NCBI RefSeq assembly: GCF_029227915.1
Contig: NC_079875.1
Span: forward strand, 29,946,001-30,010,000
From: Hydractinia symbiolongicarpus
Lineage: Eukaryota > Cnidaria > Hydrozoa > Anthoathecata > Hydractiniidae
DNA length: 64,000 nt
Direction of reading: 5' to 3'
The position numbers were made by a program, and so were the translations under genes. Shown in pieces: positions 32,830 to 44,029 of this stretch (its first letter is position 1; each line of letters opens with the position of its first letter). The notes beneath the pieces are model-generated. The model ran no database searches and was not told the origin of the DNA. It saw only the letters and a program-made list of their open reading frames with translations.

Positions 32830-35800
32830 ATGGGACTAAAGAAAAAAGCTGGTGGTCAGAAGCTGAGTGACTATTTGTCTGTACCTGGTCGTCACTTATT
32901 GTTAAAAATGCAAGAAGAGGAAGGCAGGGTTTTTAAAGATCCCAATATTCTCAAAGCAATCTACCAAGCAAAATTAGAAAGATCAATGGATAGCCGCACG
33001 TCTTCAACGTCTAATTCTGCCAGTTCTGATTCTTTTATTAGTAGTAATAGTACACCATGCTTTGCAAGTTCAAAATTAGGGTAAGAACATAAATTAGCAC
33101 GTAAATGTTATGAAATATATTATTTTTGATATCTTCTATTAAACATTGTGCCTACAACTTTATCGGAGTACGAGTATAGTCTGGTTATAATAGCCTTTTT
33201 AGATTTATGTCATTTTATTTAAGTAAAGAATCCTTATTAACATCAAGTATGGTCGCACTTCTAAATGAAAAGAAGAAGAAAAGTGTGGCATTAAAGAAAA
33301 TGATAGTTGTGATGTCAAGGAGTGGAACTTACAAATCTAGGAGACCAGTGAAGTTAGTAAATGAAAGGGATAAAAAAATTGAATTGACTGGTAAGTTGAA
33401 ATTTGTGAGGAGTATTAAAAGATGTATTTATTTCTGCAATATGTTTAACCTGACATTTACAATAAACTTTAGCTCCACAATTACAAATGGATGTCTGCGA
33501 AACACCCAGTATGCCTGAATATGTTATGGAAAACAGCGAAGAAGGTTGGGGTGTATTCATATATAAATGTGAATTCATTGAAGCTTTGGTGTCATTTCGA
33601 GTTTTAGTTTATATATGTTTTACTTTAGCTTTAAACAGACAACTGCAATTATCAGAAAAATTTTTGGGCGAAATTTCAACTAACCGGAAAGCTCCTATAA
33701 CCTGGGCTGAAAGAGCAAGTAGATTTCAAACATCTTTCATAGCAGAACGTGAGCAGTTGCACAAAGCATTTATGCTATCACAAAATCCAGGGCATAGTTC
33801 ATGCATTAACTGTCATGAAGCTGAGTGTTCTGTGATCTGTATGGATTGTAAGCAGTACAAACACCTTTGTATTGTCTGTGATGAGATGCTACATTCACAT
33901 CAACCATTTCATGATCGCATTGGTTATGTTAATGGAGAAATGGTTGAGTTAAAAGCAATACAGTCAATTGATTTCAATGGAAATTTAACCGAATTTGGTA
34001 AAGTGTATATATAGATATTATGTGCATCATTGTTGGAATAAAGCACCACTTCTGTGCATGCTAATATCTATACTTGCTATGACTGTACAAAATTAATGTT
34101 TTGATATTTAGAAAAGCATGTACCACTGGCAGTAAAGAGTTGTCCACAGTGTGGTTCTTCTATTTTCCATAAAAAAACTGACAAAAGTCGTATTATATCT
34201 GTTATTTCATTTAAAGGTAACAATTGTTTTCTGATATTTTGTTAACATTGCATTTATTTGATAAACACATTTTTTGCGGAAACAATGTTAAAGTACATGT
34301 ATATTAATTAGTGTCAATATCAATGTTTAGATGATTTGATAAACAACCCGTAATTTTTGATTTGATTTTACCTTAGAACGTTACGATTTGTTTGGTTTTT
34401 CCTGCATTTGTGTCCAATGCTCAGCTACCTTCGATTCATTGACAATAGAAAACATTGTTTAAAGCAATTATTGGCCAATGACTGTAAAACGCATTAACAC
34501 AATCATTGATAGCTATTGCTTTGTTGGAATTTTTAACCAAACTTCAACAAAGGATGCCAGGTTCATCAGAGCATAGTTTATTATCAACACTCAAAATGTT
34601 ATCTACAGATAATGGTCGGGTGAGTTTAAGAGTCTTGAAATGAAACATATAATATGTATGCAAAAAACTTTTGATTTAATTTTGAATTTCAGTTCTCAAG
34701 CATAAACAACACTGCATTCTGTACATCTTGGAGAGAATACAAATTTTGCATGCATAAGATGGACATGATGCTGCAGCAGAAAAATGGGATGGAATGTCCT
34801 TCGTGTCATGATGATCAACATTCTTGTCATGTAGATGGAAACAACAAATTGTATCGTTACAAATCTGCTGGTAATAAAATGTTGGTATTGTTATATTCAT
34901 TTTTCCAAGTAAATTTTTATCAATTTGAATTCATTTACCTCAAGAAGTGTGTTGGAGTAGTTTAGATTTGCGTAAAATATTTCAGCTCTGGGCCATCGTT
35001 CTATCAAGATTTATTTGTGATTCGGAATGTGTGGAAAGAGCGGTAGACAATGTATATTCAAAGAAGTCCAATTATGTAAAGGTGTGTGCTTAAATGAAAA
35101 CATTTTTTCCTTGGGTAATCTTTTTTTCATTTTCTTGGAACTCTTTAATGTAGTTTTGAAATTTGTGGAAATTTTTCAAAACACTAAATTTAAAATTTAG
35201 ACTAAGAATGACTGTGGTAACACTGTCTGCATGGCTGCTAAAAACACTGCAAAGCATAACACATATTTATTGTTGTGTAATAACATTTTTATTATCAATT
35301 AATAGATACTCTGTGACGGTCGTATGAAGAGTGGCACAGGTTTGACAACTGGTGAAGAGGTGGAGCAGGTCAACAGTTATTTGTCTCGTTTAGGAAATTC
35401 AACAAAGCATCAGTTGCGTGAAGGTATGTTAATCTAGAATAAAAACAATTAACTGGAAACAATTACTATTATGAATATGGTAATGACCAGAAAGATTTCT
35501 TGTTTCATTCATTGTAATGCTTGCCTTACCTTCGAGAGTCTCTCACCATAGTTCGAAATGATACAATTACCTGCATGGTATTGTCTTGGAATCGTCAGAA
35601 AGTCATCAAATTATCATCCACCTTACAAAAGAAATTCTTTAGGTAGGATTTAAAGGCCCTTGCAATGTTATACTGTTGTCATTACCCTTTATATTAATGT
35701 TATAAAGAATAAATGCTAGCACAACATCCAGCATGTAAAAACTGGTAAATAAGGCAAATAAAGATGGAAAAATAATTGAACAGTTATTAATGGCTATTAA

Positions 35801-37330
35801 ATTAATCCAGTTTTATTTATTGTGTTAGACAAAAAAGTTGTTGGCTTTATCGAAAACACAGGTGGAAGATAAAATGATGGGAAAGGGGTGTGCGTTTCAG
35901 GAACAGATTATATTAAAATGGAAAGAAGAACTTATTTTTTGGGCTAAAGGTTATATTGATATTTTTATTGCTCTTAAAATTACTTTTTCGCGTGTTAATG
36001 TATTTTTATACTAGGCTATGCATAAAGATTTTATTGATTGTCTCTCTTTTCAATTCATAGTGTTTTTATCAATTTACTATATATTCAAATATTGCAAAAT
36101 CCCGGAATGACAACAGGAAAATCTTCACTGAAATGGAAGAGTTGGTCGTGTGTAGGGACAAGTGATATTTTATCTAAGGAACTAACAGAATTGTTAATTG
36201 GCACACCTTATCTGCGAAACACAAATCAACAAAATTTGGAAAGAGCAACGTTTCTCAGATCTAAAGTATCATCTGAACCTACCTTGGACGATGTTGTTCC
36301 TATAAAAAGGAAGTTTCTGCAGATCTTCCAAGATGAAACCGAAAAAGCATATTCTGGCATAGCCCAAAGTAACATGCAGATGATAAAGTTAGCAGGTCCG
36401 TATTTTCTTCTTCATATGTATGGATGATAAATATCTATTAAATTCCAAGTTTTATATTTGTGGTAAAAAATTTTGGAAGAATATAGTTTTATAATACGTG
36501 TGGAACTTTACTTTCATAGACTCCTGTAAAATGAGAAAAAGAATTCGACTTAAAACGTCTGAAGAGAAAAAAAAACTTAGCGATATCAGGAAATATAATC
36601 AAGTTGCTGATGAAGTGGGTGTGGCTACAACTAATGTAGATGTTGGAAGAGACAAAGTTGTCTCTTCCAACATCTACATTAGTTGTAGTTGACATTCCGT
36701 GGCTAGAAGAAGAAGGTCATGAAGGTACTGCAAATAAAATGTTACTTTGTGTTTGCCCTGTACTCTCTGTGACACATTAAATCATTGAATGTATGGTGTG
36801 TGCATTTTTTTATTATGTTTATTGCCTCATATTATTTTGTTTTTATGTTTCAGGATTATCGATGAACTTTAAACGTTCTGTTGTCATTCTTTTTGAACTG
36901 ATAAAACGATGCGAAGAAGAAATCGAAATTTTGCAAAGAGAAATGACAAACTATCTGTCGTATTACAAAAACGTGATTGTTAAACTTGAAGAAGCTACGA
37001 AAGTGATTCAACAGACTCCAAATGTTAGTCATTTACCTGCACAGCATAACTGATCAAATATTTAATTTCAGAGATTACACTCTCTTTTTTGTGTAAATTA
37101 GTAGGTCGTGAAATTTTACGTTTTAGGTTCTCTTCATAAAAAAAGGTGTACGATTTGCAAAAAAACAATTATTGAATAGTTACCAACATTTTTTGGACAT
37201 AATGAAGACGAATACCGACAGTACCTATAGTGTAGAAGAATTGACTGATAAAGATGATTCCGACAATGACCTTGATAGTGATGATGATGATGATAGTGAT
37301 GATTCGAATTCAGAAAACGAATACGAGTAA
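32830..37330 (+). pseudogene. KDZ transposase gene relic, about a dozen exons
   Basis: Phase-matched exons: 32830-33080, 33203-33390, 33473-33544, 33629-33997, 34112-34216, 34377-34460, then 34693-34870, 34986-35080, 35306-35423, 35829-35949, about 36100-36395, 36520-36725 and 36854-37053, with an acidic tail to 37330. Exon 4 carries the CxC2-type cysteine cluster (CINCHEAECSVICMDCKQYK then CIVCDEMLHSHQPFHDR). Exon 5 has CPQCGSS. 34380-34900 carries YDLFGFSCICVQC, SNYWP, QQRMPGSSEHSLL and NGMECPSCHDDQHSCHVDGN, typical of KDZ (Kyakuja-Dileera-Zisupton) transposases. 35306 has TTGEEVEQVNSYLSR, a motif after the catalytic domain. The central catalytic segment between them is missing. Frameshifts at 34460 and near 35010 confirm decay. 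The C-terminus has RCEEEIEILQREMTNYLSYY and a DSD-rich tail. Confidence 0.75.
36625..36688 (+). repeat. perfect 31-bp inverted repeat with 2-nt loop
   Basis: The left arm 36625-36655 starts CTACAACTAATGTAGATGTT; the right arm 36658-36688 is its exact reverse complement; the spacer is AG. It lies within a KDZ exon and shifts the frame between DEVGVATTNVDVG and the downstream IPWLEEEGHE. Looks like a fold-back template-switch insertion. Confidence 0.92.
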
Positions 37331-38082
37331 TTAGTTGTAAATAAATAACTTATTTGTTTTTGGATTGCCGTTTTTACACCTTTTAGCAATTTCCTAATTA
37401 TTTTACTCTATTATCCCATCAGTTTAATCAAGATATCGATTAAATATTTGCATTCTTCGAATTCTACCATGGGGTTCTTTTGCTACGTAAAACATGGCTT
37501 CTTAATTTCGCATGAGTTTTTAACTCCAAGGAGATTTTAGTATCTTTCTGTATTTATATATAATTGTATTTTTAACAAAAAGAGTAAAATATGTAAACAG
37601 TATATTATTCAAACATTCACGAAATCGAAGTATAACTTCTTTCTAATTTCACAGTATCCTCAAATAATTGTTTTTTATTGTGTTTGTCTTTCTCCACACG
37701 AATTGGGCCTGAGCTATACAATGCGGTTATTCCAATATCACAGTTTCCTCAAATAATTATTTTTTACTGTATTTGTCTTCTATAGTACAAAATACTATAA
37801 AATATACAGAGGACTGTCGATGTAACCAACCGCCGATATAGTGAAAGTTTCGATGTAGGTCCATTCCCCTTCAATTTAACCTGAAGAAACTGTTATATAC
37901 CGTTCTTTGTAACGAACCCCGATACAGTGAACTCTTGATTTAAAGAGCCAAGTTATTCGTTCCCCACACTCAAAAAAATCTCGATAAAAGAAACTCAAGG
38001 CACTAAAGGTAATAGAACTTCGGCAACATTTTTAACATGGGTATCAAAATTATGTTTCACTAACAAAACCGTACAGTGTCAT
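37331..38082. other. no gene seen
   Basis: AT-rich. A short duplicated motif (CCTCAAATAATTNTTTTTTAYTGT) occurs at 37651 and 37748. No ORF. Confidence 0.4.
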
Positions 38083-38850
38083 TCTCGACCTTCCATTTCC
38101 GGGGTATTTGTGTCTCTATCAAAAAATTCAAACAAGACGTGGATACTAGCGAAGAATTGGATTTCTGATTTGACGTACATGTACGAGTTCAACTCGACCT
38201 TTCATTTTCGGGGTATTTGTGTCTGAATCCAAAAATTCACACACGACGTGGATACAAGCGAAGAATTGGATTTATGATTTGATGTACGTGTACGAGTTCA
38301 ACTCGACCTTCCATTTTCGGGGTATTTGTGTCTCTATCAAAAAATTCAAACAAGACATGGATACTAGCGAAGAATTGAATTTCTGATTTGCCGTACGTGT
38401 ACAAGTTCAACTCGACATTCTATTTTCGGAGTATTTGTGTCTGAATCCAAAAATTCACACACGACGTGGATACAAGCGACAAATTGGATTTATGATTTGA
38501 CGTACGTGTACGAGTTCAACTCGACCTTCCATTTTTGGAGTATTTGTGTCTGAATCCAAATATTTACCCACGACGTGGATACAAGCGACAACTTGGATTT
38601 ATGATTTGACGCACGTGTACAAGTTCAACTCGACCTTCCATTTTCGGGGTATTTGTGTCTTTATTGAAAAATTCAAACAAGTCGTGGATACTAGCGAAGA
38701 ATTGGATTTCTGATTTGATGTACGTGTACCAGTTCAACTCGACCTTCCATTTTCGGAGTATTTGTGTCTGAATCCAAAAATTCACACACGACGTGGATGC
38801 AAGCGAAAGATGCAACTTCTGATTTGACATACATGTACTACGAGTACTTT
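38083..38850. repeat. satellite, 109-bp unit, seven copies in two subtypes
   Basis: Units begin CTCGACCTTCCATTTTCGGG at about 38085, 38194, 38303, 38412, 38521, 38630 and 38739. Subtype A reads TCTCTATCAAAAAATTCAAA and ATACTAGCG; subtype B reads TCTGAATCCAAAAATTCACA and ATACAAGCG. The order is A-B-A-B-B-A-B, a 218-bp higher-order pattern with one slip. Not coding. Confidence 0.9.
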
Positions 38851-39061
38851 CATTCATTTCATTCGATATTTCGTAAATAAATTTACATTATCGATACCGT
38901 AAAAAAGATTATAATAAATTTTTTAACATTCGTTCTGATTCATTTGGGTGATGCGTCGCAACTTCGCGTGCGTTTTGCCAACCTATATTTAGCATAGCTA
39001 AGTCCTGTTTGACATTAGTTGACTATGTCGTTGGGGATCTGCTTTTTGGCCTTTTAAAGTC
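38851..39061. other. spacer between satellite and MITE
   Basis: Short unassigned spacer, no ORF. Confidence 0.4.
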
Positions 39062-39218
39062 GGATTTCCACTAGACGAAACGTTAGGTAAACGTTCTTCG
39101 AAGTCCTGAACTACCAAAAGCGGTAAAGCGACAACGCTGAAGCCGCAAAACAATTTCGTCACGCATGCTCAGTGACAACAAAATAAGCGTTAGCGCTAAC
39201 GTTTCGTGGGGAAAATCC
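39062..39218. mobile_element. small inverted-repeat element (MITE-like), about 157 bp
   Basis: The left end GGATTTCCACTAGACGAAAC and the right end, whose reverse complement is GGATTTTCCCCACGAAACG, pair imperfectly over about 24 bp, including the shared ACGAAACGTTAG core. Internal hairpins (AGCGTTAGCGCTAACG). No target duplication seen. Confidence 0.5.
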
Positions 39219-40020
39219 AGTTTAAAAGGCATCTCTGCGTACCGCATTGCTTTTCGTGCGGGAGCATTAAAGTTCATTTGCTGGATCTTGCCGAACCATC
39301 TTAACCGCACGAGTACTGGGCATTCCCTTTTCGGAGAATTTATTTTCTATCTGTGAAATTTAAATTCACCAGAAATTATATAACTTTTCCGTATGTGTGA
39401 AGTTGGAATCTGTGAAACAAACTCCATCCCCCAGCAGAGGAGCCAACAGCGAAACTTTGGTCCCAGGTAGTCCCCCCCCCCCGCACGGTGGGCCAAAACG
39501 ACCCGAAAAATGCTTAACTAAATCGTCCATCAAAATCGGCCCGGAAATTTCGAATCGGCACATTTCTGTCCGCGTAATATGAAACGATTTGCAAGAAACT
39601 TTGAAGATCTGGTACTCGTTTTACACGTATACGAGCGCGATAACATTTCTTGATTCAAACAGAGGAAAGCACAAGCTTTTCGTTGAATATAAACACTTGA
39701 TACTTCAGCGTCGGTAAGTCTTCTATTTCAGCAAGCTCTTTTATGGAATTTTTTACTTTTTTCTGTTGGTAGGTCATAGAGATGGAGTATAGAATGATAC
39801 CAGCTTCGCTTTTCCACTTCTAAGTCGATGTTTTCCTGAAACTACAGTAGTTGTACCAACTTTCTGTTGTTTTAGATTTTTGTTTCTCCAAAATTATTCT
39901 CTCTAAATGAGCTAGCAATATCAGGGTATTTCACTCCTTGGTGCGTCACGGCAGCCATTTTTGTTGAACAGTTGTTGTCTCTTTTAGGTGTTATAAGACT
40001 TGTTATAAGACTTGTTTCGA
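39219..40020. other. no supported gene; C11 run at 39472-39482
   Basis: Frames around 39366-39582 are driven by the C homopolymer and GC-rich flank and have no recognised content. Confidence 0.4.
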
Positions 40021-40521
40021 ATGGAACGTGGTGATTTCAATTCCTATGTAGCCTTGGAAAAGAAAAGCATTTCTTACGTAGAAATAATAAACTTTCATCT
40101 TGGCAATGTGCTTGCTAGCATTCGCCGCAAAATCAATGCAAGAGCAACTTTAAAAAGTCCTTTCAGAATTTCAGTATTGGAACGAATTCCGCCAGCTGTA
40201 TTTTTAGAAGTATACAAAGCAATCAAAGACTACAAAACATTGTTTGGTCGTGTGATAGAGGTCAAAAGAGATAAGAAGAACATCATAAAAGAAATTAAAA
40301 TTACCTTCGATTATCTTGGTTCGTTAAAATTTCATTTGAGTAATTGTGCTCAGTTAGTGTGTCCAAAAATTTTCACAAAAATTTGAAGAATGGTGTGAGT
40401 GGTGATATTGTTGTCTCGGGTTCAAATTTAGCTGTTATGACGTACAAAGTTAGTACGAAAACAATGGTCATGGAAATAAGTTACAAAGTCACCAACAAGT
40501 ATGGTAATGTGTGTAGCTATT
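40021..40521 (+). pseudogene. ORF1 of an unnamed element, one frameshift
   Basis: An ATG at 40021 opens 121 codons (MERGDFNSYVALEKKSISYV, later RVIEVKRDKKNIIKEIKITF). The frame is lost near 40375 and a second frame continues in the same style (LKNGVSGDIVVSGSNLAVMT, later MEISYKVTNKYGNVCSY) to a TGA at about 40521. Together about 165 residues, basic, mixed alpha/beta-looking; no domain recognised. It lies 49 bp upstream of ORF2 on the same strand, so the two may belong to one element or be neighbouring exons. Confidence 0.45.
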
Positions 40522-40569
40522 GACTTTATTTTTTAATAATTTGGTTGTTTAATTTTGTTGTTCTATGAT

Positions 40570-42266
40570 ATGCCCCCAAAAGGTAAATCCAAAGCTGAAC
40601 ACGCCAAATTTTCGCAAATAGGGCAGTTTACCTCTAATTTGAAAAAAATAAAAACAATGGATTCAAAAATATTGACTTAACAAAGTTTAATAAAGTATAG
40701 GAGTTCGGAAATTTTAAAGCTTGAAAGTGAAGTTACTTTACTCAGTGATAGGATTGATGCTAAAAGACAGCAGTGCAACCGGAAGAGAAGTAGATTAATT
40801 GATATAGAAAATTCATTAGCTAATAAGAAAACTTTAGTTGATTTAAAACTACAGAAAAGAAGCTTTTCAATTAGCAAGGCTACTTCACTCAAAAGAAAAC
40901 ACAATCCATCCTGTAAAGAGGTGAACAGATCCGCTAAACATTGTCGTCGTCAGCAAACAATAGATGTCTGTACAGCCATACATGGAGGCACTAAAGAAAA
41001 TTCAGACCCAGTAATCTTTGGCACGCTTGATTCGCTATGTGCAAAATTTCCTTCAAATGTAGTTGCAAAAGGTATCCTAGATTCTAAACCATCCGTTGTG
41101 AAATTAATTACTAATAACATTGTTAAAAATTGGAACAATGATTATTATAAATCTTCTGAAAATGTCTTGAGGTCACTCAGTGTCTATTATAGCCATAACG
41201 TAATGGGAAAAGCGAAATATGGAGCCATCCGAAAAGCCAATAAAAATTTTTTGAATGGTAAAATGAAACTTGCAAATTATGTGCTATATCCACATCTTGC
41301 GTCAATAATCAATTCAATCGATATTGGAACCTTACATGAAGTTTATCCAACATTGTCAGATGAACCGGTAGCCGGAAATTATCGCTCTTGTGATGAATAC
41401 ATCTTGAGGCTAGCTAAGTTTTATCTCTTAGCAAATGAATGCTGGAAAGATAAATTAATTGTGTTTGAGAATATGAAAAAAAAAGATCCAGATTCATTCT
41501 TGTTTGTTCTTGCCATTGGTGGTGATGGTGCCCCAATATGCGGTATGAGTTTCTTGGTTTCGTTTTTAAATGTCGGAAATCGGATTTGTAGTAGTTCTGA
41601 AAATTATTTGCTATTTGGTGCTGACGTGGAAGAGAGTTCATCGACTGTTCGGAAATTTGTTTTAAAAGTTATTGCAGATTAAAGTATTTGGAAAGTACTG
41701 TATTCACAATCAATCTCAATGATGTAGTTCACAAAGTAGAAGTTTCACTGGGAGAACTTCCAAACGACATGAAGATGTTAGCTTTTCTTGCTGGTGAACT
41801 CACAAATTCTTCATATTATTTTACCACATTTGGTACAGCTAATCAAGATAATGCAGCAAACATGAACTTTTCATATGGCGACCAGTGGAAACCATTTGAT
41901 TATGAAAAAAGGATTGAAGATGTTAAAAAGATTGAAGTCAAGAAAAATGAAATTGAGAAGAAAAGTAAAGGAAACAGTCTCACGAAGCGTTCTATGTTAA
42001 CATCGTACATATCCAAAACGTTGCAATCCAGACAAGAATTCGAACCACTTGTAGGACAGTATATTGACAGAGCGAAAGCTGAACCCCTGCATTTAAAAAA
42101 CAATGTTGTAAAAGAGCATTTCATCAAAATATTTGCTCTCGTCTTGGCAGTATATCCTATCGGTTCATTTAAAATCTTTTCTGAAATTCCATGTAATCAA
42201 ACATTCCCGGATATGTGGGCATATTTTTGTTCAGGCTGCTCTCTCGTTAAGTACGTAGGGAAATGA
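40570..42266 (+). pseudogene. ORF2 of an unnamed, probably transposon-borne protein; broken
   Basis: An ATG at 40570 (MPPKGKSKAEHAKFSQIGQF), an in-frame TAA at 40678, then one long frame from 40681 to 41682, a frameshift at about 41682, and a second frame to 42266. About 565 residues in total. Order of visible features: basic N-terminus; coiled-coil-like segment (SSEILKLESEVTLLSDRIDA); LRSLSVYYSHNVMGKAKY; INSIDIGTLHEVYP; a Gly-rich strand-turn VLAIGGDGAPICGMSFLVSF; LPNDMKMLAFLAGELTNSSY; lysine-rich linker; TSYISKTLQSRQEFEPLVGQ; AEPLHLKNNVVKEHF. I recall similar proteins from cnidarian genomes but cannot name the family. The Asp in GGDGAP and the LPNDMKM motif look like conserved functional sites. 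The C-terminus seems truncated. Confidence 0.55.
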
Positions 42267-42598
42267 CGTCAGTTATATTCATTCAAATATACCTTATTTC
42301 CCTATATAAGTTTTGGCGAAATGCAATGGCTTAAAAAAAAACAAAAAAAAAAAAACATCAAGGCCAAATTAATACGCTCACGTCAAAAATTCTTCATTCT
42401 TTCTTCAGTTTCGAAAAAATAAAAAATAAGTACATGACTAATGACTGGTCAATGCTTTAGTTAAAAACACGTCAGCATTGCAAATGCAAAAAAAAAGTTG
42501 CTGAAATTTATATACCTTTTTCCTGTAACGTAAGGAGCTTGAAACGCTGATGAAGAAAATGTTTTAGGAAACTTACTTTCGCCTTCACTTTTCTGTAG
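42267..42598. other. no gene seen
   Basis: A-rich tract (42334-42356) and unassigned sequence. It ends at an acceptor-like TTTTCTGTAG. Confidence 0.4.
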
Positions 42599-42681
42599 GT
42601 TTTGGAGTGTTTGTAACTAGACTAATTAAGAAGGATGAATTCATAGGAGAATATATTGGTGAACTTATTATTTCTCCATAA
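42599..42681 (+). pseudogene. possible SET-domain exon fragment
   Basis: After TTTTCTGTAG the frame reads GFGVFVTRLIKKDEFIGEYI then GELI before a TAA. This matches the opening of SET methyltransferase domains (G-GVFA-R-IKKGEFI-EY-GELI). Only this 27-residue piece is convincing; the next 100 bp contain no continuation. It could be a stray exon, a captured fragment or chance similarity. Confidence 0.45.
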
Positions 42682-43417
42682 AAAGGAGAAAAAAGACTCG
42701 GATTATAAAGCGACAATCTTCTTTTTGTAGGTTTCTGATCCTGCTGGATTGCGTAGGATATAAATGATTGTCACATTGCTTTACAAGAGGTACTTCTTGC
42801 GTTTGGACATTTTTTCGATCCGAAATCTTTATGTGAAATTGAAGAATCGGAAATAGATAAAGAAAAGGAGAATATTTGCAAAACTGACGTCATTTTCAAA
42901 ACTAAAGATTGTTTTTTCGGTATTTTATCTGGGTTTCGGGTGAATCTTTTTAGCTAAGACGAAGGAATAATTTTAATTATTACTGCTGTTTATAAACAGC
43001 TTTAAATTACTGCTGTTTATAAACCATGGCTTTTTGAGCTAACCTAAAAATGGAAACAAACTGAGGGAAAATTTTTTCAAACACGTCAATTAACTGAACG
43101 AAAATTAGCAACCTGGTACAAGTCAGTAACAGTACCAGTTCATAACATAGAACACAGTTTTACAACCAAGATAAAGCGTTTTTCCTACTCATAGGCGCTT
43201 GTGTACTAAACAAAACGAGAAATGGTCAGTTTGGGTACCATTGGATGAGCAGATATGCGCCAACTAGCAAATTTGTAATGCTAGAATAAGTATAAAGGTT
43301 AAAAGGCTGGAATGCGGCACAAGTTAAATTACCTTCTTGTCAAATCAGTGAAAAGGTTGCAGGTTTTAGAAAAGGATATGTACCGAAATAAAATAAAAAA
43401 CTCATAAAACAGCTTAC
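42682..43417. other. no supported gene
   Basis: Stop-dense; a short direct repeat AATTACTGCTGTTTATAAAC occurs twice at about 42977 and 43007. Confidence 0.4.
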
Positions 43418-43740
43418 ATGTATGGCCACGCAAAAATGTATTCAAGAAACGCATTTTTCGATACCTGTCAGTTGACATCAGTTGATGGAGGGAGATTAGA
43501 CGCCAGTACCGCATCTAGTGAAGTTTTAAACATTCAAAATATCATGAAAGCTATAACAACGAATGACTTGGCAGCCCTCCTGGACCGCGGACATCATTAG
43601 AAATGAATTTCTTGCCAAGTACTGCGAAAAACAATCGTATGCCCCACTGATAGCGAAAAAGTATTTGTCCTTGTTAATGCACTTTAATGATTTCCTTATT
43701 AATGATGAAATCTTCTTAAAAAAGTACACATTTTGTCTTG
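43418..43740 (+). pseudogene. possible tyrosine-recombinase N-terminal fragment, frameshifted
   Basis: Frame A: CQLTSVDGGRLDASTASSEV, then ITTNDLAALLDRGHH stop. Frame B continues DIIRNEFLAKYCEKQSYAPL, then AKKYLSLLMHFNDFLINDE. Read across the frameshift near 43590 this resembles the core-binding domain of recombinase-like transposon proteins (S-DGG--D--TA, LLD--IR--FL--Y, --IKSYL-SL-HF--FL). Weak but patterned; it is a different family from the 27.5/30.3-kb recombinase. Confidence 0.4.
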
Positions 43741-44029
43741 TTTGTAAACATATAGCTAAAATGTATGTCTTTTAACCTAGTTAAGGAGAAAAAAGAGGTA
43801 TTTAATTTGCTTTGTGGCATTTCAACTCGTTAAAATATGCGATAAAGTTCGATCATTGTGCACAAAAAAAAAACTCTTGATCGTAATCAAACTTTGGGAA
43901 ATATACCAAAGGAAACCTTGACAGAAATAAATGAAGAGATACGAATATGCTGATGGTGATGATTTGCAATTGGCTGATGACGTTTCTAATGATTGAATAC
44001 TTTCGGGTGACGTTGTTTTTAAATATTAG
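43741..44029. other. spacer, no gene seen
   Basis: Short AT-rich spacer. Confidence 0.4.

Noticed and set aside
33545-33628. Open reading through the KDZ intron 3 (in-frame 84 bp).
   Set aside because: Good GT/AG borders and loss of family-like sequence inside it favour an intron, though retention would keep the frame.
37200-37330. DSD-rich acidic stretch considered as a separate small gene.
   Set aside because: The same tail type follows KDZ relic 2 at 47.14-47.30 kb, so it is better read as the KDZ C-terminal exon.
38564-38857. 97-codon minus frame with repeated TPKMEGRVELVH motifs.
   Set aside because: Arises from the 109-bp satellite read on the minus strand; units carry indels and stops elsewhere in the array.
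39366-39582. Overlapping Gly/Pro-rich frames on both strands.
   Set aside because: Driven by the C11 homopolymer and a short GC-rich stretch; no recognisable protein.
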